A DNA stretch of 18,019 nt from Nitrosomonadales bacterium (GCA_018657165.1 JABHXS010000073.1:1-18019); one strand, 5' to 3'. Positions 1 through 8,140 are shown, counted from the first letter of the stretch. Made by a program: numbers and translations. The notes: generated by a model not told the origin, from the sequence alone.

Positions 1-1334
1 ATTTCATATGTAATCATTACTTGACGCCCCATATATTGCATATTTTTTTGAATGCCTCTTTTCCCATTTACTAAAGTCATAACAGGCCCGACATAATCAT
101 GCGGCAATAAAATATTTAAGTTAATAATAGGCTCTCTAATTTCTTCTATTGTTGATAAGTCTGGTAATCTTGATGGATTTTCAACTGAGATTAACTCGTC
201 ATTTTTTAACAAAAGTTCGTACACCACTGTTGGGGCTGTTGTTATTAACTCCATTTCATATTCGCGCTCTAATCTCTCTTGGATTATGTCCATGTGTAAT
301 AAACCAAGGAATCCACATCTAAAACCAAAACCAAGTGCGGTTGAGTTTTCAGGCTCAAAGTTTAAAGATGCATCATTCAATTTTAATTTTTCTAAAGCTG
401 TTCTCAAAGCATCGAATTGATTTGATTCTATTGGGTACAGACCAGCAAAAACTTGTGGTTGGATTTCTTTAAATCCGGGTAATGCTTCATCCGCTTTATT
501 TTTAGACAAGGTAATTGTGTCGCCGACTTTAGTGCTCTCTAAATCTTTAATTCCAGCTATGACAAACCCAACCTCTCCTGCGCTGAGTGAATCTCGAATA
601 ATAGATTTAGGTGTAAAAATGCCAACGCTTTCACATACGTATTCATCCTTAGTAGCCATCAAATGTATTTTGTCTTTAGATTTTATTTCTCCATCAACAA
701 TACGTACTAACATAACCACACCGACATAATTATCAAACCAAGCATCAATAATTAAGGCTTTAAGAGGTTTCTTGATATCTCCTGTTGGAGCCGGAACTTT
801 ATGCACAATTGTTTCAAGCACATCCTCAATACCTTGGCCCGTTTTAGCAGAACATAAAATAGCGTCATCAGCCTCTATACCAATAACATCCTCAATTTCT
901 TTTTTTACACGATCAGGATCAGCAGAAGCCAAATCAATCTTATTTAAAACCGGAAAAACCTCTACATTCTGATCTAGGGCGGTGTAACAATTAGCAACGG
1001 TCTGTGCCTCCACTCCTTGCGAAGCATCAACGACTAACACTCCACCCTCACATGCCGACAGAGATCGACTAACCTCATAGGTAAAATCAACATGACCTGG
1101 TGTGTCGATTAAATTAAATACATATACTTGGCCATCCTTTGCTTTATATTTAAGAGTCACTGTTTGAGCTTTTATCGTGATCCCTCTCTCTCTTTCCAGA
1201 TCCATTGAATCAAGAACTTGAGCTTCCATCTCTCTATCAGCAAGGCCGCCACAATGCTGAATAATCCTATCTGCTAAAGTTGATTTACCATGATCAATAT
1301 GAGCAATGATTGAAAAGTTTCGAATATTTTCCAT
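1..1334 (-). CDS. lepA: Translation elongation factor 4 (LepA/EF4), 3' end cut off by the window edge
   Basis: This is a ribosome-associated GTPase thought to remodel stalled or mis-translocated ribosomes. Reading leftward from an ATG at 1334, about 444 codons are visible before the window ends. The family is usually about 600 residues, so the C-terminal quarter lies outside. GTPase motifs are clear: G1 AHIDHGKS at residues 11-18, RGITI at 50-54, DTPG at 77-80 and NKID at 131-134. Domain II and the [13 protein letters not shown] segment typical of LepA follow. The start is fixed by the family N-terminus [16 protein letters not shown]; the upstream ribosome binding site is weak. It follows degQ on the same strand but is separated from it by a strong hairpin, so it may have its own promoter or depend on read-through. 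The gene was read directly from the complement. The identification is very secure. Confidence 0.97.
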   Translation of the reverse strand, partial: MENIRNFSIIAHIDHGKSTLADRIIQHCGGLADREMEAQVLDSMDLERERGITIKAQTVTLKYKAKDGQVYVFNLIDTPGHVDFTYEVSRSLSACEGGVLVVDASQGVEAQTVANCYTALDQNVEVFPVLNKIDLASADPDRVKKEIEDVIGIEADDAILCSAKTGQGIEDVLETIVHKVPAPTGDIKKPLKALIIDAWFDNYVGVVMLVRIVDGEIKSKDKIHLMATKDEYVCESVGIFTPKSIIRDSLSAGEVGFVIAGIKDLESTKVGDTITLSKNKADEALPGFKEIQPQVFAGLYPIESNQFDALRTALEKLKLNDASLNFEPENSTALGFGFRCGFLGLLHMDIIQERLEREYEMELITTAPTVVYELLLKNDELISVENPSRLPDLSTIEEIREPIINLNILLPHDYVGPVMTLVNGKRGIQKNMQYMGRQVMITYE

Positions 1335-1354
1335 AATTTTTACTTAAGTCTTAA

Positions 1355-1387
1355 AAAATTAAAGGCGCTAAAGGCGCCTTTAATTTT
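1355..1387 (-). terminator. Intrinsic terminator-like hairpin between degQ and lepA
   Basis: A perfect 14-bp inverted repeat has arms at 1355-1368 and 1374-1387 with a 5-nt loop. It is GC-rich near the loop (GGCGC/GCGCC) and AT-rich at the base. Read on the minus strand it is followed by a run of T residues (1358 down to 1353), the layout of a Rho-independent terminator for degQ. It ends about 19 nt before the lepA start codon, so it may also act as an attenuator limiting lepA read-through. Confidence 0.8.
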
Positions 1388-1429
1388 GATAATTTTACCC
1401 GATTGTAAAACGAATAATGAATTTATTAT

Positions 1430-2827
1430 TTAATTTATTACTTTTACTGGGACAAAAAGTGTATCTCCATTTCGAAATATTAATAATGCAATCGTTTTTC
1501 CCTTGGGAGTTTTATTAATTTCCCTGTTAAATGCCCTGACTGAAGTAACGGGCGTATTATTCAGTGCCAGAATAATATCTCCTGTCCTAATCTGTGATGA
1601 AACAGCTTGGCCAGTGGCCTTCATTACAACCAAGCCATTTCTGCCATCAAGCATTTTTTTATCTTTGGCACCTGATTCTTTTAATACCAATCCTATTCTA
1701 TTCACACTTTCTTTGATTGTTTTTTTATTTGAGGCTTGCATTTTGTCAATAGGCATCTCTCCAATCTTTACCCTCAAAATTTTAGTTTTTCCATTTCTCC
1801 AAATTTGAACAGGAACTACTTTATTTGGTTTGGTCATACCAACGTATTTAGGAAGATCCGAGGATAATGCAATCACCTTATTATTAAATTTGAGAATCAC
1901 ATCTCCTGCCTCTATCCCTGCTTTTCCTGCAGGTGTATTTTTATTGACTGCTGCAACAAGAGCGCCACTATTATCTTTTAAGCCCAATGCTTCTTTTAGC
2001 TCATCTGTTACTACTTGAATGGCGATACCCAACCAACCACGAACAACCCGGCCATTCATCTTTAATTGGTCTGCCACATCCATTGCCACATCAATCGGGA
2101 TTGCGAAAGACAGCCCCATATAACCACCTGTTCGGCTATAAATTTGGGAATTAATTCCTATCACTTCCCCATTAGTATTAAATAATGGGCCGCCTGAATT
2201 ACCAGGATTTATGGCTACATCAGTTTGTATAAATGGAACAAAATTTTCTTGAGGTAAGGCTCGTCCTTTAGCGCTAATAACTCCAACTGTCATTGTATTC
2301 TCCAAACCAAAAGGGGAACCAATCGCAGCAACCCATTCACCCACCTTAATATTTTTTGGGTTACCAATCTTTACAGCCTGTAAATCTTTAGCATTAATTT
2401 TAAGTAAAGCTACATCAGTTCTTTTATCAATACCTAATAATTTAGCTTGAAACTCTCGTTTGTCTGCCAATTTGACGATGATGGAATCTGCTTCTCCCAC
2501 CACATGTGCATTGGTGATGATATAACCATCAGATTCTAAAATAAAACCTGAGCCTGTCGCACTCATTTGTTTTTGTTGTTGGTCATTTGGGCCCATACCT
2601 GGAGGCATTGGAATACCAAAACGATTGAAAAATTCTTTCATGTGCTCTTCTTGAGGGGATAGCTGTCGATTACCTTTATTGACAGCATTTTTTATAGAGC
2701 TAATGTTCACCACCGTATTTCCTTGCTGATCAGCAAGCACTGTAAAATCTGGAAGAGATACGGCATAAGAAAAACTCATAAACAGAAAAAAAATAGTGAT
2801 AAGTTTGCTAAGAAAATTTATTTTCAA
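1430..2827 (-). CDS. degQ: DegQ/MucD-type periplasmic serine protease with two PDZ domains
   Basis: This HtrA-family protease and chaperone degrades misfolded envelope proteins in the periplasm. The 465-residue product starts with a signal peptide (hydrophobic residues about 8-20, likely cleavage after A22 in SYA-VSL). The trypsin-like domain carries the catalytic triad H108 (TNAHVV), D138 (TDVALLKI) and S211 (NPGNSGGP). PDZ1 spans about 255-350 and PDZ2 about 375-465. The start is a TTG at 2827, seven bases downstream of AAGGG; the next ATG (residue 17) would destroy the signal peptide. It lies 26 bp after rseC, presumably in one transcript, and ends at a hairpin terminator. In many betaproteobacteria this gene belongs to the sigma-E operon as mucD. 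Here the sigma-E genes upstream are missing except for a relic, so its control must differ. DegQ versus MucD naming is a matter of convention. Confidence 0.95.
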   Translation of the reverse strand: MKINFLSKLITIFFLFMSFSYAVSLPDFTVLADQQGNTVVNISSIKNAVNKGNRQLSPQEEHMKEFFNRFGIPMPPGMGPNDQQQKQMSATGSGFILESDGYIITNAHVVGEADSIIVKLADKREFQAKLLGIDKRTDVALLKINAKDLQAVKIGNPKNIKVGEWVAAIGSPFGLENTMTVGVISAKGRALPQENFVPFIQTDVAINPGNSGGPLFNTNGEVIGINSQIYSRTGGYMGLSFAIPIDVAMDVADQLKMNGRVVRGWLGIAIQVVTDELKEALGLKDNSGALVAAVNKNTPAGKAGIEAGDVILKFNNKVIALSSDLPKYVGMTKPNKVVPVQIWRNGKTKILRVKIGEMPIDKMQASNKKTIKESVNRIGLVLKESGAKDKKMLDGRNGLVVMKATGQAVSSQIRTGDIILALNNTPVTSVRAFNREINKTPKGKTIALLIFRNGDTLFVPVKVIN

Positions 2828-2853
2828 AATAGAACCCTTTTAAATAGTTTTAA

Positions 2854-3285
2854 TTAAATTTTGCTTAAAGTAGCTTCTTTGTAAAAAGAATCATGTTTAT
2901 AGCTATTAAATATCTTCAAACTTGTAACACCTACTGCCAAACCTAAGACTGCGCCAAAGAAAGCATATAGGTCTTTTAAGTTGTCGGTAAATAAACTAAA
3001 AACAATCATACTAAAAAACATGAAAAATAAAGGTAACCCATAAAGCAATAAAGAAGTTTTTAGAAGGTAGCCTTCCTCAATAGACAAAGAAACACGATCA
3101 CCTATATTTGCTTGAATATCGTTTGAAAAAATAAGGTTTTTCTTCTTGTGTGAAAAAATTTTTCCCCAAATTCCATTGCCACAGCCTTGTGTTTTTCCGC
3201 ATAACCCACATGGTTTAGAGCGATTAATTTCAATCTCAATAGTATTTTTTTCTATTGAAACAACAGTAGCTTCTTCAGTAATCAT
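2854..3285 (-). CDS. rseC: RseC/MucC-family inner-membrane protein
   Basis: RseC is an inner-membrane protein encoded with rpoE-rseA-rseB in many proteobacteria. It is described as a modest positive modulator of sigma-E and is also linked to SoxR reduction. The 143-residue product has the family layout: an N-terminal cytoplasmic domain with a cysteine cluster (C26, C29, C35 in CGLCGKTQGCG), then two hydrophobic helices at about 76-98 and 104-126, and a short polar tail. The ATG at 3285 fits the family N-terminus (MITEEATVVSIE), although the ribosome binding site is weak. It is followed after 26 bp by degQ. Directly upstream there is no rseB, rseA or intact rpoE, only a short rpoE relic, so the protein appears to be an orphan of its usual system. 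Its retention suggests a role independent of sigma-E, which is inference. Confidence 0.88.
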   Translation of the reverse strand: MITEEATVVSIEKNTIEIEINRSKPCGLCGKTQGCGNGIWGKIFSHKKKNLIFSNDIQANIGDRVSLSIEEGYLLKTSLLLYGLPLFFMFFSMIVFSLFTDNLKDLYAFFGAVLGLAVGVTSLKIFNSYKHDSFYKEATLSKI

Positions 3286-3295
3286 AGTCAGAACT

Positions 3296-3491
3296 CTAAC
3301 GCCCCACTAAAAATTTTTCAAGCAAAATACTAAAGGCTTGTTTACCCCCCCTTCTGAGATTTTTCTACCAATTTCTGATCAATCGCACTGTCCCGGCTTA
3401 CAAGGTCAATTTCCATCTTCGAATTAACTAGTTTATTATTCGAGCTATTGTACACTGTAGAATTATCAGAAATGACTTTTAGTGGTTGCAT
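3296..3491 (-). pseudogene. rpoE: Remnant of rpoE (sigma-E) N-terminus, frameshifted and truncated
   Basis: The minus strand reads from an ATG at 3491 (or the inner ATG at 3416) through IDQKLVEKSQKGG and hits TAA at 3344-3342, directly after a run of seven G (C at 3345-3351 on the plus strand). Removing one G restores a frame that continues KQAFSILLEKF, then LVGR and TAG at 3298-3296. From memory, the joined sequence closely resembles the RpoE N-terminus (IDQxLVERxQxGDKxAFxLLVxKY). The remaining roughly 165 codons of rpoE, with rseA and rseB, are absent; rseC starts 10 bp further on. The position, divergent from nadB and upstream of rseC, is exactly where rpoE lies in E. coli. The 25 residues before the inner ATG look unrelated and may be the former leader. 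A translated 49-residue small protein cannot be excluded. Confidence 0.78.
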
Positions 3492-3526
3492 AAATTTAAT
3501 CTTTCTTATGTATATAAATGATCTCT

Positions 3527-3556
3527 TTAATGACCAAAAACATTATTGAAAGCTCC
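3527..3556 (-). promoter_or_regulatory. Possible relic sigma-E-type promoter upstream of the rpoE remnant
   Basis: On the minus strand GGAGCTT (3556-3550) matches six of seven bases of the sigma-E -35 consensus GGAACTT. It is followed, after 16 nt, by TCATTAA at 3533-3527, which only partly fits the -10 element TCAAA. rpoE is autoregulated from such a promoter in enterics, and this lies about 40 bp upstream of the remnant's first ATG. The region is AT-rich and chance similarity is possible. Confidence 0.3.
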
Positions 3557-3574
3557 TAAAATAAATAGTAAAAA

Positions 3575-5170
3575 ATGAATAAAAATAATTTTAATGTTTT
3601 AATAATCGGCAGCGGCCTTGCAGGCTTAGCAACAGCCTTAAAACTTGCAGATAAAAAAAGTATTGGCATTGTTTGCAAAACAAACTTAACTGAAAGCTCA
3701 AGTCACTGGGCACAAGGTGGCATTTCAGCAGCAATATCATCCAAAGACCCAATATCATCACACATTAGCGATACGAAAATTGCAGGTGCAGGGTTGTGCA
3801 ATGAAGCTATCACCGAATTTGTTGTTAATAATAGTGAAAAGGCACTTGATTGGCTAATAAAAATAGGTGTTGCTTTTACAAAAAATAAAAAAACAAATGA
3901 CTTGAACCTCACACGTGAAGGCGGTCATTCACAGATGAGAATTGCTCATGTTGCTGATACTACAGGCAAGGCCATTCAAGAACATTTAATTAAAAAAATC
4001 CTATCACATCCTAATATTACTGTTTTAGAAAATCATATTGCTGTTGATATCATTACATCAGAAAAAATAAAAATGAAAATGAAAAAAAACACCTGCTTGG
4101 GTGCTTATATTTTAGATAATAAAAAAAATATTGTTAACACTTTCTCTGCAAATAACATTGTTTTGGCGACCGGCGGTGCAAGCAAAGTCTACCTTTACAC
4201 AACCAATCCTGATGTGAGTACTGGTGATGGCATTGCAATGGGTTGGCGAGCAGGATGTAAGGTGGCTAATATGGAGTTTGTTCAATTTCACCCAACCTGT
4301 TTATTTGATGTGAAAGATAGATCCTTTTTAATCTCAGAAACTTTGAGGGGTGAAGGAGCAAAATTAGTCCTTCCTAATGGTGAAACGTTTATGGAAAAAT
4401 ATGATGATAGAGGTGATTTAGCGCCTCGTGATATCGTTGCCCAAGCTATTGATTATGAAATGAAGCGAAAAGGATTAACGTGTGTTTATTTAGATATCAG
4501 TCACAAACCAGCAGATTTCATCCAAAAGAGATTCCCGATGATATATCAAAGGTGTTTGGATAGAGGTATCAATATAACTAAAGAACCAATACCAGTCGTT
4601 CCTGCTGCGCATTATACGTGTGGAGGGATCATGACTGACCAATCTGGTAAAACAAATATTAATCAACTTTATGGAATTGGAGAAGTGTCTTTTACTGGGC
4701 TTCATGGCGCAAACCGCCTAGCAAGTAACTCTTTATTAGAATGTTTAGTTTTTTCTTCAACTGCCGCCACATCAATTTTAAACAATGATTTTTCACATGA
4801 CCACAAGCTACCAAAATGGGATGAAAGTCGAGTGACAGATGCTGATGAGGAAGTTTTAATTACTCATACCTGGAACGAATTAAGAAGGTTTATGTGGAAT
4901 TATGTTGGTATTGTTAGGACCAACAAACGCCTTTCGAGAGCCCTGCATAGAATTAATATGTTAAGAGATGAAGTCGGCGAATTTTATAAAAATTTTAAGA
5001 TTTCTTCCAATCTCATTGAGTTAAGAAATTTACTACAAGTTGCTGAATTGATTGTTCTTTCATCCATAGAAAGAAAAGAAAGTCGTGGCTTACATTATAG
5101 TAAAGATTTTCCTAAACCTGATAAGATAGCGAAAAATACTGTCCTAGTTCCACCAAACTTTAAGGACTAA
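3575..5170 (+). CDS. nadB: L-aspartate oxidase (NadB)
   Basis: This flavoenzyme oxidises L-aspartate to iminoaspartate, the first step of de novo NAD synthesis; NadA then makes quinolinate. The 531-residue length matches the family. The FAD-binding motif GSGLAG is at residues 12-17 after a beta strand, followed by the conserved SSSHWAQGGISA segment at 41-52. Likely active-site residues, in register with the E. coli enzyme, are H239 (FHPT), R285 (APRDIV), H346 (AAHYTCGG) and R381 (GANRLASNSLLE). A helical C-terminal domain covers about 410-531. The ATG at 3575 is set by the N-terminal Rossmann strand; no good Shine-Dalgarno precedes it. It is divergent from the rpoE relic and rseC, the ancestral nadB/rpoE arrangement. 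slyD follows after 73 bp with no convincing terminator between. Confidence 0.97.
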   Translation: MNKNNFNVLIIGSGLAGLATALKLADKKSIGIVCKTNLTESSSHWAQGGISAAISSKDPISSHISDTKIAGAGLCNEAITEFVVNNSEKALDWLIKIGVAFTKNKKTNDLNLTREGGHSQMRIAHVADTTGKAIQEHLIKKILSHPNITVLENHIAVDIITSEKIKMKMKKNTCLGAYILDNKKNIVNTFSANNIVLATGGASKVYLYTTNPDVSTGDGIAMGWRAGCKVANMEFVQFHPTCLFDVKDRSFLISETLRGEGAKLVLPNGETFMEKYDDRGDLAPRDIVAQAIDYEMKRKGLTCVYLDISHKPADFIQKRFPMIYQRCLDRGINITKEPIPVVPAAHYTCGGIMTDQSGKTNINQLYGIGEVSFTGLHGANRLASNSLLECLVFSSTAATSILNNDFSHDHKLPKWDESRVTDADEEVLITHTWNELRRFMWNYVGIVRTNKRLSRALHRINMLRDEVGEFYKNFKISSNLIELRNLLQVAELIVLSSIERKESRGLHYSKDFPKPDKIAKNTVLVPPNFKD

Positions 5171-5243
5171 AATTAGATTATAAATTTCTTAAGGCACGTA
5201 TGTTAAGAATTAAAACTAAGTTAAATAAAAAAAGGTTAAAAAA

Positions 5244-5723
5244 ATGAAAATTTCAATGAATACAGTCGTTACGATGAGTTACGAAATACGGGATGCTGAT
5301 AACAATATATTAGAATCAAGTAAAGAGCCCGTAAGCTATCTCCATGGAGGGTATGACCAAATTTTCCCTAAGGTTGAGGAGGCGATGCACAACAAAAATA
5401 AAGGGGATAGAGTTGAAATTGCACTTGAGCCTTCAGAGGCATTTGGTGAATACGATCCGGGCTTAGTTCAATTAGAGCCTACAAGCGCGTTCCCTGAATC
5501 AAAACTAAAAGAAGGGATGGCTTTTGAGGGTGAAGATGAAAAAGGTGAGGTTATAATTTACTATATTAAGAGTATTGCTGATGGCAAAGTCGAGGTAGAT
5601 GGAAACCATCCATGGGCGGGTCAAAAAATTAGTTTTCTTGCAACAGTTGAGGATGTTAGGTCAGCTAAAGACGAAGAAATTTCGCATAAGCATGTTCATG
5701 GACCAGGAGGACATCAACATTAG
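5244..5723 (+). CDS. slyD: SlyD, FKBP-type peptidyl-prolyl isomerase and metallochaperone
   Basis: This cytoplasmic prolyl isomerase and chaperone binds nickel and related metals through a histidine-rich tail. The 159-residue protein has the split FKBP fold (about 1-70 and 125-140) with YLHGGYDQIFPKVEEAM at 32-48 and AFGEYDP at 66-72. The insert-in-flap chaperone domain lies between about 72 and 120, and DGNHPWAG at 119-126 is the SlyD signature. The tail is short but still carries five histidines (148, 150, 152, 157, 159) and no cysteines, so metal binding may be weaker than in E. coli SlyD, whose tail is longer and cysteine-containing. An AAAGG ribosome binding site sits about eight bases before the ATG. 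It may be co-transcribed with nadB. It converges on suhB across 52 bp in which no clear terminator hairpin was found. Confidence 0.93.
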   Translation: MKISMNTVVTMSYEIRDADNNILESSKEPVSYLHGGYDQIFPKVEEAMHNKNKGDRVEIALEPSEAFGEYDPGLVQLEPTSAFPESKLKEGMAFEGEDEKGEVIIYYIKSIADGKVEVDGNHPWAGQKISFLATVEDVRSAKDEEISHKHVHGPGGHQH

Positions 5724-5775
5724 GTAGTGCTTAGTGTTTTGTTTTCTTTATTATAATTATGTTGTAAATTTTTTC

Positions 5776-6582
5776 TTATGAACTTTTAATTCTCAGCTCT
5801 TCTGGAATATGTTGTTGTATTATTTTAACTAATGGGTCATAAATTTTTGGATTTGTAGCAACAATATTTCCCGTCAACAGCCAATTATTTTTTTCATCAA
5901 AATCACTCACAATACCACCTGCTTCAGATACTATAAGCCCACCAGCAGCAACATCCCATGTTGATAAATCAATTTCCCAAAATCCATCAAACCATCCTGC
6001 AGCAACATAGGCTAAATCAAGTGCAGCAGAACCAGGACGTCTGATACCAGAAGTTTTCCTAACAATCTCTTCGAGGATGACGAGATATTGGGGAAGATAA
6101 GTAAAGTCTCTGAAAGGAATGCCAGTTCCAATAATTGAATCTTGAAGTTTAGGGCTTTTAGAAACACGAATTCTTCTATCGTTTAAATAAGCACCCTGCC
6201 CTTTTGAGGCTGTAAAAAGATCATTTCTATTTGGATCATAAACAACCGCGTGGGTAATTTCATCCTTTTGTTTAAGTGCAATGGATACACAATACTGCGG
6301 AATGTTATGTAAAAAATTTGTTGTGCCATCGAGTGGATCAATGATCCACATATTCTCCTTTTTTTCTGAAGAACCACTTTCTTCAGCTAGAAATCCATGA
6401 TCTGGATAGGCTTGTTTGAGTACGCGAATAATTTCCTTTTCAGAGGCCAAATCAACCTCACTAACAAAATCATTCATATTTTTACTTGTAATAGTTAAAG
6501 AACTGATATCCTCAGAGGCGCGAGTGATTATAGAGCCTGCTCTTCTAGCAGCTTTAATTGCAGTATTTAATAACGGGTGCAT
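5776..6582 (-). CDS. suhB: Inositol-1-monophosphatase family protein SuhB
   Basis: This Mg2+-dependent phosphatase fold hydrolyses inositol monophosphate. In E. coli SuhB also works as a Nus-type factor in rRNA transcription antitermination and 30S maturation. The 268-residue length is normal. Metal-binding motifs are intact: EE at 67-68 (FLAEESG), D82 and D85 in IIDPLDGTTNF, and D210 in STWDVAAGG. The product begins MHPLLNTAIKAARRAG, the usual SuhB N-terminus, with an AAGG site about nine bases upstream. It is divergent from trmJ across 65 bp, as in many gamma- and betaproteobacteria where suhB, trmJ and the isc operon are neighbours. Whether the cellular role is phosphatase, Nus factor or both cannot be read from the sequence. 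Confidence 0.95.
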   Translation of the reverse strand: MHPLLNTAIKAARRAGSIITRASEDISSLTITSKNMNDFVSEVDLASEKEIIRVLKQAYPDHGFLAEESGSSEKKENMWIIDPLDGTTNFLHNIPQYCVSIALKQKDEITHAVVYDPNRNDLFTASKGQGAYLNDRRIRVSKSPKLQDSIIGTGIPFRDFTYLPQYLVILEEIVRKTSGIRRPGSAALDLAYVAAGWFDGFWEIDLSTWDVAAGGLIVSEAGGIVSDFDEKNNWLLTGNIVATNPKIYDPLVKIIQQHIPEELRIKSS

Positions 6583-6647
6583 AAGAGCCTTAAAATTAAA
6601 TGGTAAAATTGTTATAAAACAGATCGCTTATTTTACAGATAAATTTG

Positions 6648-7391
6648 ATGGCAACCAAAATAAATTATAATCAATTTGAAATTGTGCTTTGTCGAACTAG
6701 CCACCCTGGAAATATTGGCTCAACAGCTCGCGCAATCAAAACAATGGGTTTTTCAAAGCTAACGCTAGTCAACCCAAAGCAATTCCCACACAGTGATGCC
6801 AATGCACTAGCGGCAGGCGCTGAAGATATACTTATTAATGCGAAAGTAGTAAAAACAATAGAAGAAGCCCTAAAGGACAATCATTTAATAATAGGATTTA
6901 CAGCAAGACAAAGAGAGCTCTCCCAAGAACATCAAAATATTAGAGAAATTTCAAAAAACCTTAAAAATGAAACAGGCCAAAAAAAAATAGCTCTCCTTTT
7001 TGGTAATGAAACTAATGGATTATCAAATGATGAAATAAAGCATTGTCATATGCTAGGTTATATCAACTCAAATGCTAATTACTCATCACTTAATCTTGCC
7101 CAGGCTGTTCAAATTATTTGCTATGAAATTCGTATGAATCTAAGTGAAGATAATAAAATAATTAAGTCACGTAAAAAAAGTGAGTTAGTAACCCATGAAA
7201 TACAGAATGGATTTTACTTACACCTTGAGCAACTTCTTAGGCAAATAGGTTTTTTTAAAAAGATTCAAGGCGAACGACTAATGCAAAGACTTCGTTTACT
7301 GTTTAATAGAACAACAATGGAAAAAGACGAGGTTAATATACTAAGGGGCATTCTTACTGATATTCAAAAAAAAATTAAAGATAAAACCTAA
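6648..7391 (+). CDS. trmJ: tRNA (cytidine/uridine-32 2'-O)-methyltransferase TrmJ
   Basis: This SPOUT-class enzyme uses S-adenosylmethionine to methylate the 2'-O of nucleotide 32 in the anticodon loop of several tRNAs. The knotted domain has all three SPOUT motifs: HPGNIGSTARAIKTMGF at 19-35 with the likely catalytic arginine R28, ALLFGNETNGLSNDEI at 115-130, and NYSSLNLAQAVQ at 144-155. The C-terminal part (about 170-247) is the helical extension typical of TrmJ. A TTG at 6645 immediately precedes the ATG at 6648; the ATG is preferred, giving 247 residues. The Shine-Dalgarno is poor. It is divergent from suhB, and cysE follows after 57 bp on the same strand. In E. coli trmJ sits immediately upstream of iscR; here cysE lies between. 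Confidence 0.95.
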   Translation: MATKINYNQFEIVLCRTSHPGNIGSTARAIKTMGFSKLTLVNPKQFPHSDANALAAGAEDILINAKVVKTIEEALKDNHLIIGFTARQRELSQEHQNIREISKNLKNETGQKKIALLFGNETNGLSNDEIKHCHMLGYINSNANYSSLNLAQAVQIICYEIRMNLSEDNKIIKSRKKSELVTHEIQNGFYLHLEQLLRQIGFFKKIQGERLMQRLRLLFNRTTMEKDEVNILRGILTDIQKKIKDKT

Positions 7392-7413
7392 ATTTTTATG
7401 AGACAATATTCAC

Positions 7414-7419
7414 TATAAT
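7414..7419 (+). promoter_or_regulatory. Candidate -10 element upstream of cysE
   Basis: A perfect TATAAT lies 29 bp before the cysE start codon in the trmJ-cysE gap. No recognisable -35 hexamer is found at normal spacing, so this is a tentative promoter. If active, it would give cysE expression independent of trmJ. Confidence 0.3.
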
Positions 7420-7448
7420 TTATATTTTTAAAAGTTAAAAAATCAATT

Positions 7449-8129
7449 ATGTTTAAAAGATTCAAAGAAGACCTCTCAATCGTTTTTGAACGAGATCCAG
7501 CAGCTAGATCCTATTTAGAAATCCTAACAACATATCCAGGAGTGCATGCAATTTTAATCCATAGGCTTTCACACAAGCTGTGGTTATTAAAACTTTTCTG
7601 GCTCGGAAGATTTTTATCTCATGTCGGAAGGTTTCTAACAGGAATTGAAATACACCCAGGGGCACAAGTTGGAAGAAGGTGTTTTATTGATCATGGGATG
7701 GGAGTTGTGATAGGTGAAACCTCAATAATTGGCGATGATTGCACGCTATATCATGGTGTAACTTTAGGAGGGACATCTTGGAAACAAGGCAAAAGGCACC
7801 CCACATTGGAAAATAAAGTAGTTATCGGGGCCGGTGCAAAGGTTTTGGGCCCCATCACTATTAAGGAGGGCGCGAGAATAGGCTCTAATGCTGTTGTAGT
7901 TAGTGATGTAGCAAAGGGTGCAACTGTTGTTGGAATTCCCGCAAGAGAAGTCAAAGAAACTAAAAAGGCTACAAGTTTTAGACCTTATGCTGTGGGAAAA
8001 GATGAGGATGATCCTATAGTTAAATCAATCCAATCTCTTATTAACAAAGTTGCAAAACAAGAAAGGGATATTGAAGCATTAAATAGTAAAAAAAATAAGT
8101 CAATAGAAGCTCAATCCAAGAAATCATAA
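7449..8129 (+). CDS. cysE: Serine O-acetyltransferase (CysE)
   Basis: The enzyme transfers acetyl from acetyl-CoA to L-serine, giving O-acetylserine, the carbon skeleton for cysteine synthesis. The 226-residue protein is the short form: the N-terminal helical domain (about 1-65) is reduced compared with the roughly 270-residue enteric enzyme. A left-handed beta-helix of hexapeptide repeats spans about 66-165. Key residues include H82 in [11 protein letters not shown] and H117 in KRHPTL, and the VTLGGTS and [10 protein letters not shown] segments are typical. The tail after about 170 is polar and lysine-rich, and probably flexible; the usual C-terminal isoleucine that docks cysteine synthase is not apparent. 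It lies 75 bp before iscR, linking cysteine supply to the desulfurases that consume cysteine. Because iscR has its own operator and promoter, cysE is probably a separate transcription unit. Confidence 0.95.
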   Translation: MFKRFKEDLSIVFERDPAARSYLEILTTYPGVHAILIHRLSHKLWLLKLFWLGRFLSHVGRFLTGIEIHPGAQVGRRCFIDHGMGVVIGETSIIGDDCTLYHGVTLGGTSWKQGKRHPTLENKVVIGAGAKVLGPITIKEGARIGSNAVVVSDVAKGATVVGIPAREVKETKKATSFRPYAVGKDEDDPIVKSIQSLINKVAKQERDIEALNSKKNKSIEAQSKKS

Positions 8130-8140
8130 AAAAAAGAATT

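Noticed and set aside
517..972. Two plus-strand open frames inside the left end
   Set aside because: They lie antisense to lepA, whose protein is strongly conserved; they have no family features of their own.
1503..2018. Plus-strand open frames opposite degQ
   Set aside because: They are antisense shadows of the PDZ and protease coding sequence.
5186..5209. Short inverted repeat TTCTTAA/TTAAGAA between nadB and slyD, considered as a terminator
   Set aside because: The stem has only 7 AT-rich pairs, a 10-nt loop and no following T-run; it is likely chance in AT-rich DNA.
6645..6647. TTG as the start of trmJ
   Set aside because: The next codon is ATG and gives the same family N-terminus; there is no reason to prefer TTG.
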